Source of the DNA: Solirubrobacteraceae bacterium
GTDB taxonomy: Bacteria; Actinomycetota; Thermoleophilia; Solirubrobacterales; Solirubrobacteraceae
Reading direction: 5' to 3'
Length of the DNA: 5,955 bases
Assembly (NCBI GenBank): GCA_030149625.1
Contig: JASLHP010000343.1
Coordinates: 1 to 5,955, forward strand
The position numbers were made by a program, and so were the translations under genes. This document shows positions 1 to 5,495 of this stretch, piece by piece. The notes below the pieces were generated by a model. It did not search any database. It saw nothing but the letters and a program-made list of their open reading frames with translations, and was not told the DNA's origin. How positions within the stretch are numbered: the stretch's first letter is position 1; each line of letters opens with the position of its first letter.

Positions 1-578
1 CGCCTCCGCCCGAGGGCGTGCGCGAGCGCTGGACGGCCGAGCTCGATCGCGTCGGCTCGCAAGCGCTTCACGGGCTGCTGCGCGAGCGCGCCCCCCGGGC
101 GGCCGACGCGCTCGATCCGAACGACCGCCAGCGGATCGTGCGCGCACTCGAGCTGCTCGACCTCGGCGAGCTGCCCGAGCCCGGCACCGGCGAGCCCCCC
201 GAAGGACGCTCGCAGCTGTGGAGCGCGGAGCTGCGCAGGCCCACGTTGCTTGCGGGGCTGACGATGGAGCGCCAGGCTCTGTACGCGGCGATCGACGCGC
301 GTGTGGAGACGATGCTGGCCGCGGGCGCGCGCGAGGAGGTCCAGCGCGCGCACGCGAGCGGCGCCTCTGAGACGGCGCGCAAGGCACTCGGCTTCGAGGA
401 GCTGCTGACCGGCGACGTCGAGGCGATGAAGCGCCACACACGCAACTACGCCAAGCGCCAGCTCACCTGGATGCGAAAGCTCGCGGGGGTACGGGTGTTC
501 GACGCAACCGGTCGCGATGCGCCCGAAATCGCCCGCGAGATCCTGGCCGCGGCGCCTGACCTAGACTCCGCCGCCTGA
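1..578 (+). CDS. miaA: tRNA dimethylallyltransferase MiaA, C-terminal part (5' end outside the window)
   Basis: MiaA transfers a dimethylallyl group from DMAPP to N6 of A37 in tRNAs that read codons starting with U. It acts in the cytoplasm. The reading frame (codons from base 3) is open from the window edge, so the gene starts upstream; the GTG at 18 is an internal valine. About 191 residues are visible, against roughly 300 in the full family, so the N-terminal P-loop and DMAPP site are missing. The family signature DPNDRQRIVRALEL lies at about 114-155. The C-terminal helices with KALGFEELL and YAKRQLTWMRK (about 380-480) match the conserved tRNA-contact region of MiaA. The stop TGA (576-578) overlaps the ATG of dapF by one base. 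MiaA beside hflX is a recurring bacterial arrangement. Identification is firm; nothing looks broken apart from the window cut. Confidence 0.95.
   Translation, partial: PPPEGVRERWTAELDRVGSQALHGLLRERAPRAADALDPNDRQRIVRALELLDLGELPEPGTGEPPEGRSQLWSAELRRPTLLAGLTMERQALYAAIDARVETMLAAGAREEVQRAHASGASETARKALGFEELLTGDVEAMKRHTRNYAKRQLTWMRKLAGVRVFDATGRDAPEIAREILAAAPDLDSAA
562..567 (+). promoter_or_regulatory. Candidate -10 element (TAGACT) for dapF, possibly leaderless
   Basis: TAGACT fits the actinobacterial -10 pattern TANNNT and lies inside the 3' end of miaA, 10 bases before the dapF ATG. The same octamer CCTAGACT (560-567) recurs before hflX at nearly the same distance. No Shine-Dalgarno is visible between it and the ATG, and no clear -35 is seen. 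A transcript starting at or just before the ATG is inferred. Confidence 0.4.
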
Positions 579-1459
579 TGGCCACAACCACATTCGAGAA
601 GTGGCAGGCACTCGGCAACGACTACCTGATCCTCGAGCTGGACGGGCTGGCGTTCGAGCTCACGCCCGCACGCGTGCGCGCGCTCTGCGCCGGGCACTTC
701 GGCATCTTTGCGGATGGCGTGCTGCTGCTCTCGCCACCCGCCGATCCCGCGCACGTCGCCGACCTGCGTATCTTCAACCCCGACGGCTCGGAGGCCGAGC
801 TGTCCGGCAACGGTGCGCGCGAGGCGATCCTGTATCTGCGCAGGCGCGGCTGGACCGACGCGGACAGCTTCACGATCAACACCGCCGCCGGCGAGATACG
901 CCCGACGATCACCGGGCGCGACACCTGCCGGGTGGACATGGGCTGCGCCAGCCTCACGTCCAAGGACTTCCCGCATGGGGCGGCGGACGGCAGGGGCACG
1001 ACGAGGACCGACACGCACGTCTGGTCGTTTCGCCACGTCTCGATCGGCAATCCCCAATGCGCCATCCACGTCGGCTCGCTCGATCAGCTGGCGGGACTGC
1101 ACCTGCCCGCGATCGGCCCGTCGATCGAACGTGACGAGCAGTTCCCCAACCGCACGAACGTCTCCTGGTACACGGAGCTGGACCCGGGTCAGCCCGGTCG
1201 CATTCGTGCGCGGATCTTCGAGCGCGGCGTGGGGGAGACGCTCTCCTCGGGCACCGGCGCCACCGGCGCCGCCGTGGCTCACAGCCTCGAATACGAGCCG
1301 CCGCGGCGCCCGCGCTGCGTGACGGTGCTGCTCGACGGCGGCGAGCTCGTGGTCGAGGTGGGAGCGGATCTGCAGGTCGAGCTGACAGGCTGGGCGAGGC
1401 CCGTGTTCTCGGGCCGGTTCAGCGAGGACTTCGAAAAGGAGCTGCATGAGACCGAGTAA
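578..1459 (+). CDS. dapF: Diaminopimelate epimerase family protein (DapF) with Ser in place of both catalytic Cys
   Basis: The DapF family interconverts LL- and meso-diaminopimelate for lysine and peptidoglycan synthesis, in the cytoplasm, using two cysteines as acid and base. The 293-residue length is normal. Visible family motifs are LGNDY (12-16), HFGIFADG (40-47), FNPDGSEAELSGNGAR (66-81), VSIGNPQ (154-160), FPNRTNV (189-195) and ERGVGETLSSGTGAT (215-229). The usual CGNG is SGNG (Ser76, codon TCC) and the usual ACGTG is SSGTG (Ser224, codon TCG), so both catalytic cysteines are replaced. Family Gly at position 44 is Phe, and GNPH is GNPQ. The remaining substrate-binding framework is kept and the frame is intact, which argues against decay. 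The start ATG overlaps the miaA stop and has no Shine-Dalgarno; the end overlaps the next gene by 14 bases. Family membership is secure. Epimerase activity is uncertain; a related racemase or lyase role is possible. Confidence 0.85.
   Translation: MATTTFEKWQALGNDYLILELDGLAFELTPARVRALCAGHFGIFADGVLLLSPPADPAHVADLRIFNPDGSEAELSGNGAREAILYLRRRGWTDADSFTINTAAGEIRPTITGRDTCRVDMGCASLTSKDFPHGAADGRGTTRTDTHVWSFRHVSIGNPQCAIHVGSLDQLAGLHLPAIGPSIERDEQFPNRTNVSWYTELDPGQPGRIRARIFERGVGETLSSGTGATGAAVAHSLEYEPPRRPRCVTVLLDGGELVVEVGADLQVELTGWARPVFSGRFSEDFEKELHETE
1436..1441 (+). promoter_or_regulatory. Ribosome binding site of the aminotransferase gene
   Basis: AAGGAG lies 4 bases before the ATG at 1446, inside the last codons of dapF. 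It supports the start that overlaps dapF by 14 bases and indicates translation from a shared dapF transcript. Confidence 0.7.
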
Positions 1460-2612
1460 GCGCCTCGAGCGCATCCCGCCGTACGCGTTCGCCCAGTTGG
1501 AGCGCAAGATCTCCGAGAAGCGCGCGGCTGGGGTGGACGTGATCAGCCTCGGCATCGGCGATCCCGACCGGCCGACGCCGCCGCTGATCGTGGAGGCGAT
1601 GCAGGAGGCCGTCAGCGAGCCCGAGACGCACCAGTACCCCACCAACCGCGGACGCGAGGACTTCAGAGGCGCGGTGCGCGACTTCTACGAGCGGCGCTTC
1701 GACGTCAAGCTCGATCCCGCGAGCGAGGTGATCCCCGCGCTCGGCGCCAAGGAGGCGATCTTCAACCTCAGCCTCGCGTTCCTGGACCCCGAGGACTACG
1801 CGCTCGCGGCTGACCCCGGATACCCGGTCTACACGAGCGGACCGTGGCTCGCCGGCGCCGAGCCGGTGCTGATCGCGCTCGAGCCCGAGCATGGCTTCGT
1901 GCCCGACCTCGGGGCGATCGACGAGGACATCGCGCGTCGCTCGAAGCTGATGTTCCTCAACTACCCCAACAACCCGACGGGCGCTGTCGTGCCGGACGGG
2001 TTCTTCGCAAGGGTCGTCGAGTTCGCGCGTGCCTACGAGATCCTGATCGTGCACGACAACGCCTACTCCGAGATCGTGTTCGACGGTTACCGGGCGCCGT
2101 CGTTCCTACAGACGCCCGGCGCCAAGGACGTCGGCATCGAGGTGTTCTCGCTGTCCAAGGGCTACAACATGACTGGATGGCGCTGCGGCGCGCTGGTTGG
2201 AAACGCCGCGGCGCTCGAGACCTACTGGCGCTTGAAGACGAACATCGACTCCGGCCTGTTCGAGGCGGTGCAGCTCGCGGGCGTGGCGGCGCTCTCGCCG
2301 GACGCCCACGCGGAGGTCGCCTCGATGAACGAGCTCTACCGTCGTCGCCGCGACCTCGTGTGCGACGCGCTGCGTGCGATCGGCGTGAACGTGCGCCCGC
2401 CACACAGCACGATCTACGTGTGGGCGCCCGTCCCGCAAGGCTTCGCGAGCTCCGAGGCATACTGCGAGCACGTGCTCGAGCGCACCGGCGTCGTGCTCAC
2501 GCCGGGCGCCGTCTACGGACCTGCCGGCGAGGGCTGGTTTCGGATCTCGCTGACGACGCCCGACGATCGCCTGCTCGAGGCGGTCGAGCGGTTGGGCGCG
2601 CTGAGCGACTGA
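1446..2612 (+). CDS. dapL: LL-diaminopimelate aminotransferase-like (class I/II, PLP-dependent)
   Basis: DapL makes LL-diaminopimelate from tetrahydrodipicolinate in one step with glutamate as amino donor, bypassing the succinyl or acetyl branch. The 388-residue protein is a complete fold-type I aminotransferase. It has SLGIGDPDRPTP (34-45), the substrate-side YPTNRG (64-69), DPGYPVY (123-129), NYPNNPTGA (172-180), HDNAYSEI.FDGY (203-215), SLSKGYNMTGWR (235-246) with PLP lysine Lys238, KTNIDSG (264-270), and the carboxylate-binding arginine in WFRISL (Arg366). Phrases such as LGIGDPD, DPGYPVY, AKDVGIE and KTNIDSG closely match the direct DapL group as I recall it. Position 239 is Gly where DapL proteins usually have Thr. 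A Shine-Dalgarno supports this start. Translational coupling to dapF, the next enzyme in that route, strengthens the assignment. N-succinyl-diaminopimelate aminotransferase (DapC) or another class I aminotransferase remains possible, since substrate specificity cannot be read with certainty. Confidence 0.8.
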   Translation: MRPSKRLERIPPYAFAQLERKISEKRAAGVDVISLGIGDPDRPTPPLIVEAMQEAVSEPETHQYPTNRGREDFRGAVRDFYERRFDVKLDPASEVIPALGAKEAIFNLSLAFLDPEDYALAADPGYPVYTSGPWLAGAEPVLIALEPEHGFVPDLGAIDEDIARRSKLMFLNYPNNPTGAVVPDGFFARVVEFARAYEILIVHDNAYSEIVFDGYRAPSFLQTPGAKDVGIEVFSLSKGYNMTGWRCGALVGNAAALETYWRLKTNIDSGLFEAVQLAGVAALSPDAHAEVASMNELYRRRRDLVCDALRAIGVNVRPPHSTIYVWAPVPQGFASSEAYCEHVLERTGVVLTPGAVYGPAGEGWFRISLTTPDDRLLEAVERLGALSD

Positions 2613-2625
2613 AGTCCTCGAGCGC
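2598..2625 (+). terminator. Bulged GC-rich hairpin across the dapL stop; possible terminator or attenuator
   Basis: Arms GCGCT-GAG-(C)-GAC and GTC-CTC-(G)-AGCGC pair around the loop TGAA, giving 11 base pairs with one unpaired base in each arm. The loop contains the stop codon TGA. No T-tract follows, so it is not a classical intrinsic terminator. Its position before a gene with its own candidate promoter fits transcription attenuation or 3'-end protection of the dapL message. GC-rich sequence forms hairpins easily, so chance is a real alternative. Confidence 0.35.
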
Positions 2626-2641
2626 CCCCGATGCGAGCGCC

Positions 2642-2647
2642 TAGACT
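2642..2647 (+). promoter_or_regulatory. Candidate -10 element (TAGACT) for hflX, possibly leaderless
   Basis: TAGACT lies 9 bases before the hflX ATG in the only sizeable intergenic gap of the window (2613-2656), within the same octamer CCTAGACT (2640-2647) seen before dapF. No Shine-Dalgarno precedes the ATG and no convincing -35 is seen. An independent transcript starting close to the ATG is inferred. Confidence 0.45.
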
Positions 2648-2656
2648 TGAACATGG

Positions 2657-3934
2657 ATGGATTCGAGCCGTAACGGCACCGAGCCGACTCAGCGGGCCGC
2701 GCAGCGCGCCTTCTGCATTGCCGCGCTGCCCGACGCGGACGACCTCGCAGAGCTCGGCGAGCTGTTGCGCACGGCCGGCGTCGCGGTCGTCGGCGAGATG
2801 ATCCAACGCCGCGAACAGCCGCACCCGAACACCTACCTCGGTCCCGGCAAGGTCGCCGAGGCCAAGGCCGCCGCGGTGGCCTGCGACGCGAACGTGATCG
2901 CCTGTGACGACGAGCTCACGGCGCGCCAAGAGCGCAACCTCGAGGACGCGCTCGGGCTACCGGTCGTCGATCGCACGACGGTGATCCTCGACATCTTCGC
3001 CGCGCACGCGAACAGCGCTGAGGGCAAGCTCCAGGTCGAGCTCGCGCAGCTCGAGTACAACCTCGCGCGCATGCGCGGCCTCTGGAGTCACCTCGAGCGG
3101 CTCGGCGGCGGCATCGGCACACGAGGACCAGGGGAGACGCAGATCGAGACCGACCGCCGGCTCGCGCGCGACCGGATCGCCGTGCTGCGCCGGCGTCTGG
3201 AGCACGTCAAGGGCACGCGCGCGGTGCAGCGCGCGGAGCGCGAGCGCGCGGCGCTGCCGACGATCGCGCTCGTCGGCTACACCAACGCCGGCAAGTCGAC
3301 GCTCCTGAACGCGCTCACCGGCTCCGAGGTCGGCGTGCGCGACCGCCTGTTCCACACGCTGGACCCGACCACGCGCACGCTCAAGCTCGGCGGGCGAGCG
3401 CATCTGCTGACAGACACCGTCGGCTTCATCAGCAAGCTTCCGCACCAGCTCGTCGACGCGTTCGGCGCCACGCTCGAGGAGACCAGCCGCGCGGAACTGC
3501 TCGCGCACGTGCTCGACGCATCCGCGCCCGAGACCCAGCAGGCGATCATGAAGCGCTCGGTAGAGGCCACGCTCGAGGAGATCGGCGCCGGCGAGCGCCC
3601 GCGCCTGCTCGTGCTCAACAAGCTCGACCTGCTCGACGACGACGCGCGCGAGGAGCTGCGCTTGCGTCACCCCGACGCCGTGCTCGTCAGCGGCGCCAGC
3701 GAAGAGGGGCTCGAGGAGCTGCGCGAGCGCCTCGATCACGAGCTCGCGCACACGCTGCGCCCGCTCGACCTGCTCGTGCCATACGCCGATGGCGGCAGTC
3801 TCGCCGAGCTGCACGAGCTCGCCGGCGAGGTCAGCCGCGAGGACACCGCCGAGGGCGTGCGCGTGCACGCGCTGGTTCCCGCGCGGCTGGCGCAGCGCTT
3901 CGCCCGCTTCGCCGTCGCCGCGCAGCGCGCCTAG
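2657..3934 (+). CDS. hflX: GTPase HflX, ribosome-associated
   Basis: HflX is a translational GTPase-superfamily protein that binds the 50S subunit and splits or rescues stalled ribosomes under stress. The 425-residue length is typical. The N-terminal HflX domain (about 18-195) carries HPNTYLGPGK (56-65) and the linker signature GGIGTRGPGE (151-160) followed by ETDRR (164-168). The G domain has G1 GYTNAGKST (207-215), a Thr-rich switch I region LDPTTRTL (235-242), G3 DTVG (253-256), G4 NKLD (321-324) and G5 SGAS (345-348). A short C-terminal domain follows (about 370-425). All nucleotide-binding residues are present. The start has no Shine-Dalgarno but follows a candidate -10, which suits a leaderless message. 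The ATG at 2653 is in another frame. The gene ends 3 bases from the convergent gatD stop. The identification is firm. Confidence 0.96.
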   Translation: MDSSRNGTEPTQRAAQRAFCIAALPDADDLAELGELLRTAGVAVVGEMIQRREQPHPNTYLGPGKVAEAKAAAVACDANVIACDDELTARQERNLEDALGLPVVDRTTVILDIFAAHANSAEGKLQVELAQLEYNLARMRGLWSHLERLGGGIGTRGPGETQIETDRRLARDRIAVLRRRLEHVKGTRAVQRAERERAALPTIALVGYTNAGKSTLLNALTGSEVGVRDRLFHTLDPTTRTLKLGGRAHLLTDTVGFISKLPHQLVDAFGATLEETSRAELLAHVLDASAPETQQAIMKRSVEATLEEIGAGERPRLLVLNKLDLLDDDAREELRLRHPDAVLVSGASEEGLEELRERLDHELAHTLRPLDLLVPYADGGSLAELHELAGEVSREDTAEGVRVHALVPARLAQRFARFAVAAQRA

Positions 3935-3937
3935 CGC

Positions 3938-4717
3938 TCACACGCCCGCCGCGTGCCGCGCGCTCAGATGCGTCCGGCGCTCGATCTCATCTTCGAGCGG
4001 CGCGAGCGCGGCCGCGTCGGTGCCGAGCGCGCGCGCGATCAGCCAGTCTGCGAACCACGCGTTCTTCGGCAGCAGCGGGCCATGCAGGTAGGTGCCGATC
4101 GTGTTGCCCGTGCGCGCGCCCTCCATGCCGCTGCGCCCGTCGTTGCCGTAGCCCTTCAGCACACGCCCCAGCGCACGCTGGCCGGCGCCCAGGTGCGTGC
4201 GCCCGCCGTGGTTCTCGAACCCCGCGAGCACGCGCCCGTGGCCCGCGACGGCGCCGTCGAGGGCGTCCAGCTCGATCGCCACGTTGCCGATCAGCCGCGC
4301 GCCGTGCTCGCGCACCGTGCGCACGTCCAGAAGCCCTACGCCCGCGATCTCTTCCGCCCCGAGCGTGTACGAGTGCCCCAGCAGCTGGTAGCCGCCGCAC
4401 ACACCCAGCACCACCGCGCCGCGCGCAGCCGCCGCGTGCAGACCATCGCGCTTGGTCTCGATCAGGTCCTGGGCGCACAGGCGCTGGTCGCGGTCCTGGC
4501 CGCCGCCGATGTAGATCAGCTGATGCGCGTCCCCGTCCAGGCGCTCGCCGAGGCCGCTCGAGACCAGCTCGAAGCCGATGCCCCGCCACGCGCAGCGGCG
4601 CTCGAGCACGATCAAGTTGCCGCGGTCCGCGTAGATGTTCATCAAGTCCGGGTACAGCGCGCAGACGCGCAGCGGACCGGGCGCGCTCGACCGGGGGGCG
4701 CTGTCAGGGTCACGCAC
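3938..4717 (-). CDS. gatD: Lipid II isoglutaminyl synthase, glutaminase subunit GatD
   Basis: GatD releases ammonia from glutamine and passes it to MurT, which amidates the D-glutamate alpha-carboxyl of lipid II at the cytoplasmic face of the membrane. The 259-residue protein is a class I glutamine amidotransferase of the CobB/CobQ-like type. Motifs in order are LYPDLMNIYADRGN (21-34; YGDRGN is more usual), YIGGGQDRDQ (69-78), the nucleophile loop VCGGYQLLG (Cys107), RLIGN (141-145), GFENHGGRT (166-174), GNDG.SGMEGA (191-201) and GTYLHGPLLPKN (His212). The Cys and His needed for glutaminase activity are present. The GTG start overlaps the methyltransferase stop by 8 bases and follows GGTGAT (4723-4728) by 5 bases. 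About 15 residues precede the first conserved strand, so a slightly later start cannot be excluded. The partner gene murT lies upstream in the same operon, separated by one methyltransferase gene. Confidence 0.95.
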   Translation of the reverse strand: MRDPDSAPRSSAPGPLRVCALYPDLMNIYADRGNLIVLERRCAWRGIGFELVSSGLGERLDGDAHQLIYIGGGQDRDQRLCAQDLIETKRDGLHAAAARGAVVLGVCGGYQLLGHSYTLGAEEIAGVGLLDVRTVREHGARLIGNVAIELDALDGAVAGHGRVLAGFENHGGRTHLGAGQRALGRVLKGYGNDGRSGMEGARTGNTIGTYLHGPLLPKNAWFADWLIARALGTDAAALAPLEDEIERRTHLSARHAAGV

Positions 4718-5495
4718 TGAACATCACCGCCACGCTGGACGTGTGCTCCTCGGTGGCCGCGATCAGCCGCGTGCCTGCGGGCGCGAGGCGTGCCTCGCGA
4801 CCCTCGCGTTCGAGCTGACTCACGCTGACCCGATCGAGCTCGACCACATCGCGCATCCACGCCGGCCGCCGATCGGTCGATTGTGCGTCGCGCGCGATCA
4901 CCGCGCGCTCACGCTCGATGCACACCGCGCGTCGTGTCACCCGCACGCGCGTCGCACGACTGATGTAACTGACACCGTCCACGCGTACGATCTCAGGCGC
5001 TGGCCCGACGTCGCCCGCGTCACAGTCGAATGGCTCGATCGCCGTCGCGATCGCGCACACCAGCGCGCCGCCTGGCCGCAGATGCGCGCGTGCACAGCGG
5101 AGGAACCCCGCGCGGCCATCGCGGCCGCCGAGCAGCTGCAGCGTCTGCATCGGCGCGACGCAGAGCGTGAAGTCGCGGCGCTGCAGCTCGAACGCGCGCG
5201 CATCCGCCCGCACCGTCTGCACCGGCAGGCCCGCTGCCCGCTCGCGCAGTGCCTCGAGCAGCTCCGCATCGAGGTCGAGCGCCGTGACGCGATGGCCGGC
5301 GCGCGCGAGCTCGAGCGCCACACGGCCGCTGCCAGCGCCGATGTCGAGGATCGAGCTGGAGGATGCCGGCGCGAGGCTCTCGGCGCCCGTGCCGGTCGCC
5401 GCGGCGGCGAGCTCGTGCCAAAGCGGCAGGTCGGCGGTGTATGAGCCGCACTCCAAATCGTGCCACAGCACCGTGTGCGAATCGCTCACGACCAC
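4710..5495 (-). CDS. Class I SAM-dependent methyltransferase, substrate unknown
   Basis: This 261-residue protein has a Rossmann-type methyltransferase core: motif I ILDIGAGSGR (49-58), the SAM-ribose acidic strand VTALDLD (70-76), an acidic residue after strand 3 in RADARAF (96-102; Asp98 or nearby), strand 4 FTLCVAPMQTLQLL (109-122) and LRPGGALVCAI (139-149). The N-terminal LWHDLECGSYTADLPLW (10-26) resembles the cap helix of small-molecule methyltransferases. The C-terminal half is a strand-rich region that gives no clue to the acceptor. No signal peptide or membrane segment is seen, so it is probably cytoplasmic. It overlaps murT upstream and gatD downstream and must be co-transcribed with them. 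The GTG at 5495 is chosen because GGAGAG (5507-5512) lies 11 bases ahead; the GTG at 5489, which forms a GTGA overlap with the murT stop, is a close alternative. Specific function is not recognised. Confidence 0.85.
   Translation of the reverse strand: MVVSDSHTVLWHDLECGSYTADLPLWHELAAAATGTGAESLAPASSSSILDIGAGSGRVALELARAGHRVTALDLDAELLEALRERAAGLPVQTVRADARAFELQRRDFTLCVAPMQTLQLLGGRDGRAGFLRCARAHLRPGGALVCAIATAIEPFDCDAGDVGPAPEIVRVDGVSYISRATRVRVTRRAVCIERERAVIARDAQSTDRRPAWMRDVVELDRVSVSQLEREGREARLAPAGTRLIAATEEHTSSVAVMFSA

Noticed and set aside
578..1459. Reading dapF as a decaying pseudogene because both catalytic cysteines are missing
   Set aside because: The frame is full length, the other family motifs are preserved and the gene is embedded in a tightly overlapping operon, so a changed but maintained function is more likely.
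446..1645. 399-residue open frame on the minus strand opposite dapF
   Set aside because: It is antisense to a clear dapF and the dapL start, has low-complexity Arg/Ala/Gly-rich translation and no recognisable motif. Long antisense frames are expected at this GC content.
2619..2641. Direct repeat CGAGCGCC (2619-2626 and 2634-2641) before hflX as an operator
   Set aside because: Eight bases of a composition common throughout the window; no symmetry or further copies that would support a regulator site.
2957..3868. 303-residue open frame on the minus strand opposite hflX
   Set aside because: It lies fully antisense to the HflX G domain, shows no family motif and has the composition of a shadow frame.
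3924..3938. Inverted repeat AGCGC-GCCTA-GCGCT across the hflX stop as a bidirectional terminator
   Set aside because: Only 5 base pairs and no T-tract on either strand; in such GC-rich sequence this is easily chance.
3953..4720. 255-residue open frame on the plus strand opposite gatD
   Set aside because: gatD on the other strand has every amidotransferase motif; this frame is its complement shadow.
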